Positions 26,641 to 35,141 of a DNA stretch of 44,814 bases are shown here, piece by piece (positions within the stretch are counted from its first letter, which is position 1; each line of letters opens with the position of its first letter). Source of the stretch: an uncultured Clostridia bacterium (GTDB lineage: Bacteria > Bacillota > Clostridia > Oscillospirales > Acutalibacteraceae). The stretch covers positions 1-44,814 of the forward strand of contig CANRNI010000020.1 in the NCBI GenBank assembly GCA_947631945.1, in the 5' to 3' direction. Below the pieces are notes generated by a model. The model was not told the origin of the DNA. It ran no database searches and saw only the letters and a list, made by a program, of their open reading frames with translations. Position numbers and translations under genes: made by a program.

Positions 26641-27136
26641 GATTTAACGCCTTATCCCTTTCAATAACCTCGCATACCAGCTTTAGAGCTTCCGAAGCGG
26701 CAGCGTTTCTGTTATTTTCTCTTATATTTACGCTAAAGCTGTTATTGAGCTTTACAGTTGTTATATTTCCTTTATAATTTACGGCTATCCATATAAGCCC
26801 CACAGGCTTGTTTGTATTATCGGACAGAGGTCCGGCGATGCCGCTTATTGCCGCCGATATATCCGCGCCCGATACTCTGAGCGCGCCCTCGGACATTTCT
26901 CTTACGGTTTCCTCGCTTACCGCCCCGAATTTTTCGAGCGTTTCGGGCTTAACTCCGAGAACGGACGTTTTTATTTCATTTGAGTAGGATACTATTCCGC
27001 AGTCGAATACGGCGGAGGCTCCGCTTATATCTGTAATCATTTTTGATACAAGACCGCCTGTGCAGGATTCGGCAGCGGCAATTTTAAGATTGTTTTCAAG
27101 TAAAAGCTTTACAGCTTTTTCAGCGTAATTTTCCAT
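26627..27136 (-). CDS. CinA C-terminal-domain protein (nicotinamide-nucleotide amidase, PncC-like)
   Basis: The product has 169 residues, the length of a stand-alone C-terminal CinA domain. Such proteins deamidate nicotinamide mononucleotide to nicotinate mononucleotide, recycling NAD breakdown products. AAESCTGGLVSKMITD, FDCGIVSYSNEIKTSVLGV and AISGIAGP are the family motifs, including the catalytic Ser of SCTGG. The N-terminal MoaB-like domain of full CinA is absent. In many Firmicutes cinA sits beside pgsA-recA; here it is about 10 kb away in front of sortase genes. Confidence 0.9.
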   Translation of the reverse strand: MENYAEKAVKLLLENNLKIAAAESCTGGLVSKMITDISGASAVFDCGIVSYSNEIKTSVLGVKPETLEKFGAVSEETVREMSEGALRVSGADISAAISGIAGPLSDNTNKPVGLIWIAVNYKGNITTVKLNNSFSVNIRENNRNAAASEALKLVCEVIERDKALNHGRK

Positions 27137-27207
27137 TTTTATCGCCGCCGTAAAAGTTTTAGTTAAGTGATTTTTAATATTTTATATTTTTTATTTGCGG
27201 TTATTGG

Positions 27208-28650
27208 TTATTCGGATTTATTTTTTCCGCAAATGTCTCTTGCAACCACAACGCCCGTGACGGAAGCCTGCATAAGACCTCTTGTGACGCCCGCGCCGTC
27301 TCCTATGGCGTAAAGACCGCTTACAGCCGTTTCAAAATTTTCCCCTACCTTGATTTTTGACGAGTAAAATTTAACCTCTACGCCGTAAAGAAGTGTGTTT
27401 TTGGAATAAAGCCCGGGAGCTACCTTGTCAAAAGCTCTCAGAGCTTCTATTATGCTTGTGAGATGTCTGTGCGGCAGAACAAACGAGAGATCTCCAGGTA
27501 CCGCCGTTGTAAGAGTAGGACGCGTCGTGGACTTTTTAAGCCTTGATTCGTCTGTTCTTCTGCCCATTAAAAGGTCGCCCAGACGCTGTACTATAACGCC
27601 TCCGCCCGTAAGCATATTTCCGAGCTGAGCTATATATCTTCCGTATTCTATGGGCTGGTCGAAAGGACGTGTAAATCTTGTAGATACAAGAAGAGCGAAA
27701 TTTGTGTTTTCCGTGTGAGATTTTTCGTCGGCGTAGCTGTGTCCGTTTACTACGGCTATGTTGCTTTTAAAGGTATTGTTAAAGCCCGCGTTGTAATGCT
27801 CCTCGCTTACTATTCCGCCGGGATTCATACAAAACGTCCTTACCTTATTCTCGAACGTATCGGAATAGTAAACCATTTTCGCTTCGTATAGATGCTTTGT
27901 GAGTTCGTCCATAACGGAATTGGGACATTCGACCCTTACGCCTATATCGACTTCGTTATTTGTAATTTCGATATTGTGCTTTTTCGCTATCGAGTTGAGC
28001 CAATCGGCTCCGCCCCTGCCGGGAGCGGCTATCACATAATCGGCTGAAACCTCGGTTTTTTCTCCGTTTTTAAACGTCAGGGACGCGCCTGTAACGTTTT
28101 TATCGTCTCCGATAACGGGGTCGGCGTGAGTACCGCTCATAAAAGTAAAACCGGGCATTTTCGCGAGATGTTCATACATGGCTTTAAGAACGTCATACGA
28201 ATATTCAGTACCCATATGCCTGACGGGACAGCGTATAAGCTTTATGTTATGCTTGGAACATTCATACGCTATTTCCTCCGCTTTTTTATCGGAAAGACCG
28301 AAAACCTCTTTAGGCGCGCCGAAATCAAGATAAATCGAATCGGCGTAGGAGATAAGCTCCCGTACTTCGTTTACGGGCTTATAGTCCGTAAGGTTACCGC
28401 CGACCTCCTCCGAAAGCGAAAGCTTGCCGTCGGAGAACGCGCCCGCTCCTGCCCAGCCGCTCATTATGTTGCATGGATTGCAGCGCACGCACTGTCCTTT
28501 GCTTCTCGCCGGACAGGTTCTTTTTGCTATGTCCATTCCTTCGTCAACTATCAGAACCTTATAGTCGGGCGATTTTAATCTGTACAGCTCGATTGCCGTA
28601 AAAATTCCTGCGGGTCCCGCTCCGATTATAACCACATTGTAGTGTTCCAT
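27208..28650 (-). CDS. FAD-dependent oxidoreductase (COG2509-type)
   Basis: The product has 480 residues. NVVIIGAGPAGIFTAIEL at the N-terminus is the dinucleotide-binding motif. CPARSKGQCVRCNPCNIMSGWAGAGAFSDGKL is the conserved cysteine-rich stretch of this uncharacterised family of predicted dehydrogenases (written here only as a description: CPAR, CVRCNPCN, GAGAFSDGKL). YAIGDGAG and SVTGVVVARDI near the C-terminus close the FAD site. The substrate is unknown. It is the first gene of the minus-strand run leading to the sortases; CinA follows after 71 bases. A promoter is seen at 28698-28727. Confidence 0.85.
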   Translation of the reverse strand: MEHYNVVIIGAGPAGIFTAIELYRLKSPDYKVLIVDEGMDIAKRTCPARSKGQCVRCNPCNIMSGWAGAGAFSDGKLSLSEEVGGNLTDYKPVNEVRELISYADSIYLDFGAPKEVFGLSDKKAEEIAYECSKHNIKLIRCPVRHMGTEYSYDVLKAMYEHLAKMPGFTFMSGTHADPVIGDDKNVTGASLTFKNGEKTEVSADYVIAAPGRGGADWLNSIAKKHNIEITNNEVDIGVRVECPNSVMDELTKHLYEAKMVYYSDTFENKVRTFCMNPGGIVSEEHYNAGFNNTFKSNIAVVNGHSYADEKSHTENTNFALLVSTRFTRPFDQPIEYGRYIAQLGNMLTGGGVIVQRLGDLLMGRRTDESRLKKSTTRPTLTTAVPGDLSFVLPHRHLTSIIEALRAFDKVAPGLYSKNTLLYGVEVKFYSSKIKVGENFETAVSGLYAIGDGAGVTRGLMQASVTGVVVARDICGKNKSE

Positions 28651-28697
28651 ATAAAAAACTCCCGAATAAAAAATATGAAAACATATAATTTCAAATT

Positions 28698-28727
28698 ATT
28701 ATAACACAAAACATACGGAAAGTACAA
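28698..28727 (-). promoter_or_regulatory. Promoter of the oxidoreductase-sortase run (minus)
   Basis: On the minus strand a perfect TATAAT (complement of 28698-28703) lies 18 bases from TTGTAC (28722-28727), giving a leader of about 40 bases. An alternative TTGACT lies five bases further upstream. Confidence 0.6.
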
Positions 28728-28782
28728 GTCAAATTGAAAAAGAAATAGAGCGCGGAGACAAAAAATTTTTTTCATTTTTGGA

Positions 28783-29061
28783 AGGGAAACACTGATTAAA
28801 TCGAATGTGCAGATTGCACCATGAGATTTTTCGTCAGATTGCCATAGGGAATCCCGAAAAGCCGTTAGGCTTTTTGGGGAAAGGAGGAGCAACGGAGCGA
28901 GTGAACTTTCCGCCGTTAGGCGAAAACGAACGATGCGCAGTTTGCGACGACGAGGACGCAGGAATACTGACGTATTGGGGGAGCTTTTGGCAAAAATGAC
29001 GGAAAATTTCGGGGCAAGATGTGCGTTCAGCCGTTAGGCGTGATTTATTCAGTAGTTCCCT
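28783..29061 (+). mobile_element. Inverted-repeat element, family B, copy 1 (279 bp)
   Basis: The ends AGGGAAACACTGATTAAAT and (complement) AGGGAACTACTGAATAAATC form terminal inverted repeats. The whole 279 bases are about 97% identical, in opposite orientation, to 36573-36851. A 60-codon open frame inside is not a gene: all four differences between the copies in that frame change the amino acid. It is non-coding and probably mobilised in trans. Confidence 0.85.
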
Positions 29062-29226
29062 AAGATGAAAAGTATAGAGAAATAAATCCAGTAAAATCAA
29101 CGTTTTTTAGAGCCAATCAAGCCTTGTTTTCGTATAAATGGCCTTGAATTCGTATACGATCCGTAGTATAATTGAGCCAGAATCGTATAAATTCAAACCG
29201 TATACGAGAAGGAGGCTTGTTGCTTT

Positions 29227-29415
29227 ATGGCGGAGAAAGTCAAGAGAACGAAAACCCGATACACAAGTATATACTTCAATGAGAATACAAAGAAGTATGA
29301 TGTGAAGTACAATTATAAGGTGTACGATCCCAAAACAGGCACGAATAACTATAAGGCCAAGTGGGTCTACAATCTTTCTACTCTCACGGAAGCTCGAAAA
29401 GTTCTTGTTGATTGA
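29227..29415 (+). pseudogene. Integrase N-terminal fragment (arm-type DNA-binding domain)
   Basis: The 62 residues match the N-terminal arm-binding domain of a clostridial tyrosine integrase family: KTRYTSIYFNENTKKYDVKY, then YKVYDPKTGTNNYKAKWVY and LSTLTEARKVL. AAGGAGG lies upstream of ATG 29227. The core-binding and catalytic domains are missing; the frame ends in a stop just after the first domain. It is probably the remains of the enzyme that inserted this small segment, though a free excisionase-like role cannot be excluded. Palindromic TCGTATACGA-like sequences lie upstream. Confidence 0.65.
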
Positions 29416-29462
29416 CTTCATAGTTTATGAATGATAGAATAGAAGTCCAAAGGGAGGAATAG

Positions 29463-30086
29463 ATGATGAAGAAAATATATTTAATTGTTGCCCTTGCATT
29501 ATTGCTATCTCTTTTGGTGGGTTGTTCAGGCGGGGTATCTACGGAAAAAAGTGAAGAATCGAAAGAAGAACAAGTTGAACAAAATGAGGAATCCTCAGAA
29601 GTAACGAGTGAAGAAGAACAAGTTGTTGAAGATAGTGGCGTTACTATAATTAATAACTTTATTGATGCTTATAATGCTGTTGCAGAGGTGCAAATTACAG
29701 ATGCGTTGTCTTTTGATCCCCAAGATGTAGAGAGCGGTCATTACAGAACAGAATTTCGGCTAGGGGCGTGGGATGGTTCTGTCGGAACAACTGCGACTAT
29801 TGGTAACAGCTCGATTGATATTGTAAGCTATGGTAGCCATGGGGGATTCTTTGAGAATAAAGATTTACGCATTTATGTGACGTCGCCGTCTGTAGATGAG
29901 TTGTTTGAGATCTTTAAGATTGCAGCAAAAGTTATGGACGAAACCGTTACAGATGAAGAAATCCAAGAGGTCATTGATCATGTGAATGAATACGGTGATG
30001 ATAATGGCTTTATTATTGGTGACATGGAGCCTGGAACCATCTTTACTAGAAAGATATGTGAAATGATGTTGACAGTCAATGGCTAA
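29463..30086 (+). CDS. Putative secreted lipoprotein carried by the small element
   Basis: The product has 207 residues. A lipoprotein signal peptide with lipobox LLVGC (Cys21) is followed by a Glu/Ser-rich spacer of about 40 residues and a compact domain (INNFIDAYNAVAEVQITDAL ... FEIFKIAAKVMDETVTDEEI) of unknown function that resembles cargo lipoproteins of Firmicutes mobile regions. GGGAGG lies six bases before ATG 29463. Its codon choice looks less like the neighbours and it lies between att-like repeats, so it was probably acquired by transfer. No partner is encoded. Confidence 0.75.
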   Translation: MMKKIYLIVALALLLSLLVGCSGGVSTEKSEESKEEQVEQNEESSEVTSEEEQVVEDSGVTIINNFIDAYNAVAEVQITDALSFDPQDVESGHYRTEFRLGAWDGSVGTTATIGNSSIDIVSYGSHGGFFENKDLRIYVTSPSVDELFEIFKIAAKVMDETVTDEEIQEVIDHVNEYGDDNGFIIGDMEPGTIFTRKICEMMLTVNG

Positions 30087-30128
30087 AGAATCGAAAATAA
30101 CAGAACAAAATCATTAGATAATTAACAG

Positions 30129-30153
30129 AAAAAAACTGCCCAAAATTCGGCAG
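30129..30153 (-). terminator. Terminator (minus)
   Basis: CTGCC (30136-30140) pairs with GGCAG (30149-30153); on the minus strand seven T follow (complement of 30129-30135). It lies after the lipoprotein stop and could stop minus-strand read-through from mscS. Confidence 0.6.
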
Positions 30154-30317
30154 AATCAATCCTGTTTCGTCGCAATAGTAGGTCGGACGCTAAACGAAAA
30201 TAAAAACAATTCTCCAGGAATTCGTATTATTTCGTATAATTTAGAGATAGAAGAAGCTAGAAAACATTGATATTAAAGGGAAAATTGAACTTGCTATATT
30301 TTCCGACGATAAATACA

Positions 30318-30349
30318 AAAAAGCGCCCGCATTTGCTGCGGCGCTTTTT
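30318..30349. terminator. Bidirectional terminator
   Basis: AAAAAGCGCC (30318-30327) pairs with GGCGCTTTTT (30340-30349), with T tracts on both strands. It ends the minus-strand GH38-mscS transcript and any plus-strand transcript from the relic element. Confidence 0.85.
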
Positions 30350-30409
30350 AGGACAACATCGCATAATTATTATTTTGCGGGTGCGCAGTCGGATTTTATC
30401 GGCATTGTA

Positions 30410-31309
30410 TTACTCGTCTTTTTCAATATGTACGTCCATTTGAGGGAATGGTATTTGTATATCGCGTTCATCAAAAATCTTTTTAATTTTTTCCGTTACC
30501 GAAAATTTTACGTCCCAATAATTTTCGGTTGCACACCAAATCCTTAGCTGATAAGACACCGCGCTGTCGTCAAAGGACGTTATTACCGCTTCGGGCGCAG
30601 GCTCCTTGAGAACTTTTTCGTTGGAGTACGCGGCGTCTGCCAGAGCCTGTTTTACCTTATCGGAATCTTCCTTGTATGAAACTCCCACGTCGATGTCAAT
30701 TCGTCTTGTCGGAAAGGCGTTGTAGTCCGTAAGCGCGGTATCGGAAACCATGCTGTTAGGGATTACTATTATCTTATTGTCAAACGTTACTATTTTCGTA
30801 TAGAAAATATTTATCGCCATGACAGTGCCTTCGTATTCTCCCGATTTTATGTAATCCCCGACAACGAACGGTTTAAAGAACGTGAGTATAAATCCACCCG
30901 CGATATTTGAAAGGCTTCCCTGAAGCGCGAGACCTATCGCGAGACCGCAGGAGCCGAGTACCGCTATCATCGAGGTCATGGGTATGCCCAGAATCGCCGC
31001 GATTGTGATAATAAGCAGTATTTTGAGGGCGATTGACAGAAAGCTCCTTAAAAATGATTTCGTTGTGGGCTCGACCTTTTCAAACAGTTTTCCGTCTTTT
31101 ACCTTTTTTGAAAGCAGATTTATCAGCTTCCAGCCGACGATAAGCAAAACAAGCGACAACACAAGATTTATGCCGGCGTCCGCGAGATATTCTCCGATTT
31201 TATCCGCTACGGCGCTTAAAATTTTGCCCGCGTTCGTTATGTTTTCATCTACGTTTGCAAGGTCAATATCCGTTAAATCCATTTCCGTCGCTATTTCAAG
31301 AAGCCTCAT
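30410..31309 (-). CDS. Small-conductance mechanosensitive channel, MscS family
   Basis: The product has 299 residues. The channel opens under membrane tension to release solutes on osmotic downshift. An N-terminal amphipathic segment is followed by three membrane helices. The pore helix is AVLGSCGLAIGLALQGSLSNIAGG, described by its Gly/Ala-packed pattern (SCGLAIGLALQGSLSN), and FFKPFVVGDYI opens the cytosolic beta domain. VPNS is represented by IVIPNSMVSD. The length is typical. It starts 12 bases after the mannosidase gene and is likely in the same transcript. Confidence 0.92.
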   Translation of the reverse strand: MRLLEIATEMDLTDIDLANVDENITNAGKILSAVADKIGEYLADAGINLVLSLVLLIVGWKLINLLSKKVKDGKLFEKVEPTTKSFLRSFLSIALKILLIITIAAILGIPMTSMIAVLGSCGLAIGLALQGSLSNIAGGFILTFFKPFVVGDYIKSGEYEGTVMAINIFYTKIVTFDNKIIVIPNSMVSDTALTDYNAFPTRRIDIDVGVSYKEDSDKVKQALADAAYSNEKVLKEPAPEAVITSFDDSAVSYQLRIWCATENYWDVKFSVTEKIKKIFDERDIQIPFPQMDVHIEKDE

Positions 31310-31321
31310 TTCATCACGTCC

Positions 31322-34300
31322 TTAATAATAAACTTTAACTGTCTTTATTTCAAACGGTCTGAAAATTACGTTCATATCGTGAAGCTCGGACTGCGTTTCT
31401 TCGAGCATATTTGTAATTTCGCATTTTGCCGCGCCGGGGAAGGAGAGAGCGGCGTTTGTCCTCGTTCCTTCGGCCTCGTACATACGAACGATATATGCGT
31501 TTTGAGCGTCCTCACAGGGTTTTACCGCTTCGACGAAAACGTTTTCCGCATCGACCGCAACGAGTGAATCAAGTTTATATTCACCGCTCGATACAATAAC
31601 GGGAATATTCAGCTCGTAAGCGGGTCTTATAACGTTCACGGAGCCGAAACCTCCGTTATGCGGCAGGAAAGAATAGACGCATCTGTGCGGACAGTCGTGG
31701 TCGCCCTCAATATCGGGGTGTGTTCCGCCCTTATGAAGCGACAGACGCATATTGCCGCCCTCTACCGTTATTCCGTATTTGCAGTCGTTGAGTATAGCCG
31801 CGCCGTATCTCGACTCCGACAAATCGGTGTATTTGTGGTTGACTACCTCAAATTTTGCCTGCTCGATTGTATTGTTTCTCGTAGTCGGGCGCTTTACATG
31901 ACCGAACTGAATTTCATGCCTTGCAAAGTCCTCGCTGATATTGGTGTCAAACGCGGTTTTCAAAAGTCTGTGGTCGTCCTGCCAGTCCATAACGGTATCA
32001 AAGCGTACCTCGGGCGAATCGGCGAAGAAAATCATATCCTGTTTAACCGTTGATTTCGCCGAGATTTTGTACTCCGAGCGGATAATATACGCCGTGTCTC
32101 CTTTGGAAACCGTCTCTCTTGAAACAAGCTTTGACACGTCCTCGAATTTAACCTGAACGTCGGCGTCGATATCCCAGTTATCCCATTCATTGGGAACGTC
32201 CTCGGCCATAATAAACGTGTTGAAATTATATCCGCCCGACGTAAGCTCGCGTTTTGCCGTCTTATCGTAAAAAGAGCATATAGTGCCGTTTTCGGCAAAG
32301 CTGATTTTTGCGAACGGAGTTTCAAGTTTATTTTCGGATTCGTTAAATACGTTTTCATTTTTCGGTTCGCCTTTTTTGAGCTTGAGCGTTACCGATGACA
32401 TCGCGGGTACTGTAATTCCGCTTACAATAAGCTTTTTATTACCGTCAAGGTCTGTATAAAGCTGCTGTTTACATTCGGCGTCAATTATATATCCGCTGTA
32501 ATCCATAAACACAGCGCCGCTTCTGTCAAACGAAAGAGTATTTATAAATGAAACCGTATCGCCCGATTTGTTTACTATCGACGCGATTTGCTCCTTTGCG
32601 TTTTTGATGAGCTCGGTTGTTTGTTCGCGGCTTTCAGCGTGCGCTCTGTGTATGCACGTTCCGGGGAGTATATCGTGGAACTGGTTTATAAGAAGAGTTT
32701 CATAGAGAGGTGCTATTTTTTCTTCCGACGCGGGAATATTTGACTTTTTAGCTTCGTTTACCGTAAGAATTTCAAGGTCGCGCAGCGCAAGTTCAGATTT
32801 TCTGTTGTTTCTCTTTATCGTGTGCTGATTCGTAAGCGTACCTCGGTGCAGCTCGAGATAAAGCTCTCCTTTATAGGTGTTTGGATTTACAGCCGTTGCT
32901 TCAAGGTCACGCATAAACTCGCTGACCGTCATGTGCTTTGATTTTCCTACTCCGTCAAGGTCTTTTATTCTTTTTGCAAATTCTATCATTTCAAACTGCG
33001 GTCCGCCGCCGCCGTCTCCGTAGCCGTAGGAAAGCAGTCTTTTGTTTGTAACGCTTTTCTGACAAATAAGTTCCGAGGTTTCCCTTATCATTGTTTTGGC
33101 ATCGGGGTAAATGTGAGTTCTGTTGAAATGTGTGAATACTTCGGTGCCGTCAAGACCTTCCCATTTGAACGTATCGTAAGGGAAACGGTTGGTATCGTTC
33201 CATGAGAGCTTAGTAGTAAGGAAATACTTTACTCCGCAGCCTTTCATTATTTGCGGAATAGCGGCCGAATAGCCGAAAGTGTCGGGGAGCCAGAAGCAGT
33301 CCGATGTGTAATCAAAGTATTTTCTTGTAAATCTCTGTCCCCAAAGAAACTGCCTTACCATGGATTCTCCCGAAGTAATGTTGCAGTCACATTCTACCCA
33401 TACGCCGCCGTTAGGCTCGTATCTGCCCTCTTTTACTTTTTCCGCTATGCGATCAAACAGCTCGGGATAGTTTCTCCTTATCATGTCGCCGTGGCACGCG
33501 GAGCTTTGTACGAACATATACTCGGGATACTGCTCCATAAGGTTAAGCGCGTTTGAATACGTCCTCGCGACTTTTTTCTCTGTTTCGCCTACGTGCCATA
33601 GCCATGCCGTGTCCATATGCGAATGGCCTATTAATCCCGCGAACGGAGCGGAATCCTGAGATTTCATTGCAAGCACCTTTTTAAGAGCGGGAACGGATTT
33701 TCTTATGCCGTCCATAAAGGTTTCATAGTCCGTGTCATTAAGGAAATAGTGTACGTTTTTATGTACGTCGTAAAGGGCGTTGACCGCCGTTCCTCTCATA
33801 AAGCTGTCTTTCGGAAGCGAGCTTGCCAACTGCCAAACTGTCAGTAAATCGAAATAGTATTCCTGTATTTCATAGTTTTTGGTGCATATGTCGGCGCCGT
33901 TGTAGACGAAATTGTAATTTTTTATACTCTCGTCGGAAACAGGGTGATTGCCGGCATGGTGATGTCCGCCGTAATATTCTATGGCTATATCGAGCTTTTC
34001 GCCCGGAACGGCATTTTTCTTTATCATGTCGCAGTAATGGTTGCCGTGTCCCGTGTAAACTATTTTGGTCGCGAACGTTCCCATAGCCTTTCCGTTTACG
34101 AATAAAAGAGCTTCATAGCCCTCCATATGAGGTTTTATAAAAAGGTCTTTGCCGGACAGCTCCTCGGGTACTTCAAACTGCCCCTTGAACCAGCAGTAGG
34201 ATTCTTTTCCGTACCATTCGTACCCTTTTTCCACGGGTGTAAAAAGAGAATCCTCGGGGATTTTGTGAAGTCTGTCCTTTGTATGGAACGCCGAAAAATC

Positions 34301-34396
34301 CATTTCGCGCTGTTTTTCAAAAATCATCGGCTCCAGGAGAAGAGCGAATCTTTCTATTTTTCCCAAGAGCTTTTCTATCTGCGGTTCATTTAACAT
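31322..34396 (-). CDS. Alpha-mannosidase, glycoside hydrolase family 38
   Basis: The product has 1024 residues, the usual length. The N-terminal domain (1-250) precedes the catalytic domain with metal-binding HSHMD (258-262) and the nucleophile-bearing WLPDTFGYS (D372). C-terminal beta domains follow. There is no signal peptide, so it should act in the cytoplasm on imported mannosides such as N-glycan fragments. AGGTGA lies close before ATG 34396, and a consensus promoter lies at 34435-34463. mscS follows 12 bases downstream. The neighbouring GH95-like gene also suggests use of host glycans. Confidence 0.95.
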   Translation of the reverse strand: MLNEPQIEKLLGKIERFALLLEPMIFEKQREMDFSAFHTKDRLHKIPEDSLFTPVEKGYEWYGKESYCWFKGQFEVPEELSGKDLFIKPHMEGYEALLFVNGKAMGTFATKIVYTGHGNHYCDMIKKNAVPGEKLDIAIEYYGGHHHAGNHPVSDESIKNYNFVYNGADICTKNYEIQEYYFDLLTVWQLASSLPKDSFMRGTAVNALYDVHKNVHYFLNDTDYETFMDGIRKSVPALKKVLAMKSQDSAPFAGLIGHSHMDTAWLWHVGETEKKVARTYSNALNLMEQYPEYMFVQSSACHGDMIRRNYPELFDRIAEKVKEGRYEPNGGVWVECDCNITSGESMVRQFLWGQRFTRKYFDYTSDCFWLPDTFGYSAAIPQIMKGCGVKYFLTTKLSWNDTNRFPYDTFKWEGLDGTEVFTHFNRTHIYPDAKTMIRETSELICQKSVTNKRLLSYGYGDGGGGPQFEMIEFAKRIKDLDGVGKSKHMTVSEFMRDLEATAVNPNTYKGELYLELHRGTLTNQHTIKRNNRKSELALRDLEILTVNEAKKSNIPASEEKIAPLYETLLINQFHDILPGTCIHRAHAESREQTTELIKNAKEQIASIVNKSGDTVSFINTLSFDRSGAVFMDYSGYIIDAECKQQLYTDLDGNKKLIVSGITVPAMSSVTLKLKKGEPKNENVFNESENKLETPFAKISFAENGTICSFYDKTAKRELTSGGYNFNTFIMAEDVPNEWDNWDIDADVQVKFEDVSKLVSRETVSKGDTAYIIRSEYKISAKSTVKQDMIFFADSPEVRFDTVMDWQDDHRLLKTAFDTNISEDFARHEIQFGHVKRPTTRNNTIEQAKFEVVNHKYTDLSESRYGAAILNDCKYGITVEGGNMRLSLHKGGTHPDIEGDHDCPHRCVYSFLPHNGGFGSVNVIRPAYELNIPVIVSSGEYKLDSLVAVDAENVFVEAVKPCEDAQNAYIVRMYEAEGTRTNAALSFPGAAKCEITNMLEETQSELHDMNVIFRPFEIKTVKVYY

Positions 34397-34434
34397 TGAA
34401 TCACCTCAAATTTAATTTCAAATGGATTATATGG

Positions 34435-34463
34435 ATTATACAATAAAATTCACCTTTTTTCAA
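34435..34463 (-). promoter_or_regulatory. Promoter of the GH38-mscS unit (minus)
   Basis: On the minus strand TTGAAA (complement of 34458-34463) and TATAAT (34435-34440) are 17 bases apart. Confidence 0.75.
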
Positions 34464-34486
34464 CAAAAAGACTTAAAAAGTTGTTA

Positions 34487-34515
34487 TTGAAATATAAACT
34501 CTGCCGATGTATAAT
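34487..34515 (+). promoter_or_regulatory. Promoter of the HAD gene, probably giving a leaderless mRNA
   Basis: TTGAAA (34487-34492) and TATAAT (34510-34515) are 17 bases apart. The expected start of transcription, about seven bases past the -10 box, falls on or next to ATG 34522. There is no Shine-Dalgarno sequence between them. Confidence 0.7.
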
Positions 34516-34521
34516 GGCAAT

Positions 34522-35091
34522 ATGAATGTTTATGATTTTGACGATACGATTTATGACGGCGAGAGCGCGCTCGATTTCTTTATAAGCTATATGAAAGAGA
34601 ATCCGTCTATGCTGCGCTATATGCCGAAAGTGCTGTTCGCGATGCTTAAATACAAGCTCGGTAAAATTACTACCGAACAGATGATGCGCGACTATGCCCC
34701 GCTTATTAAAAAAATTTTCTGCGAATGTGAAAACAGGGAGGATTTTGTTTCGCGGTTCTGGGACGGTCATATGCATAAAATCAAAGGCTTTTATGATAGG
34801 ACAAGGCGTGAGGACGATATAATTCTCACCGCTTCGCCAGATATTACCATGAATGAAATCGCGAAAAGGCTCGGAATAAAAAACCTTGTCTGCTCGAAAA
34901 TTGATAACGAAACAGGGGAGATAACGAGGCTTTGTATGAGGCAGAATAAAATAACCTCTCTGCTTGAGGATTTCGGTGACGTTGAAATTGACGATTTTTA
35001 CACCGATTCAATTAAAAATGATAAATTTATAGCCGATAAAGCGAAGCACGTTTATATTGTAAAAGGTGAAAAAATCACAAAAATAAGATAA
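34522..35091 (+). CDS. HAD-family phosphatase (subfamily IB-like)
   Basis: The product has 189 residues. Motif I is YDFDDTIYDGES at the very N-terminus. Motif II is the Ser of ILTASPD, a conserved Lys lies in the SKIDNETGE region, and motif IV is DDFYTDSIKND. This set marks a Mg-dependent phosphohydrolase similar to SerB-like HAD-IB proteins; the substrate is unknown. ATG 34522 is chosen because the in-frame ATG at 34507 overlaps the -10 box of the gene's own promoter. It is divergent from the mannosidase and convergent with the GH95-like gene. A hairpin follows at 35090-35138. Confidence 0.85.
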   Translation: MNVYDFDDTIYDGESALDFFISYMKENPSMLRYMPKVLFAMLKYKLGKITTEQMMRDYAPLIKKIFCECENREDFVSRFWDGHMHKIKGFYDRTRREDDIILTASPDITMNEIAKRLGIKNLVCSKIDNETGEITRLCMRQNKITSLLEDFGDVEIDDFYTDSIKNDKFIADKAKHVYIVKGEKITKIR

Positions 35092-35138
35092 AGACAATGC
35101 CGCGCAAGGATTGTGCGTAAAGGCGTATGTCTGTCTTT
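35090..35138. terminator. Branched hairpin between convergent genes
   Basis: AAAGACA (35090-35096) pairs with TGTCTTT (35132-35138). Inside, GCGCA and TGTGC pair around AGGAT (35102-35116). The inner part recurs at 41485-41515 with compensatory changes. The T tract is weak on the plus strand, so terminator function is uncertain. Confidence 0.45.
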
Positions 35139-35141
35139 GTG

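Larger units (their letters stand above)
29146..30227. repeat. Possible attachment-site repeats around a small element relic
   Basis: GAATTCGTAT occurs at 29146-29155 and 30218-30227, with TTCGTATA near both. The pair brackets the integrase fragment and the lipoprotein gene (about 1.07 kb). This fits attL/attR of a decayed integrated element, but the repeat is short. Confidence 0.4.

Noticed and set aside
28834-29100. 88-codon minus-strand frame across the family B element
   Set aside because: It lies within the non-coding inverted-repeat element and extends past its end.
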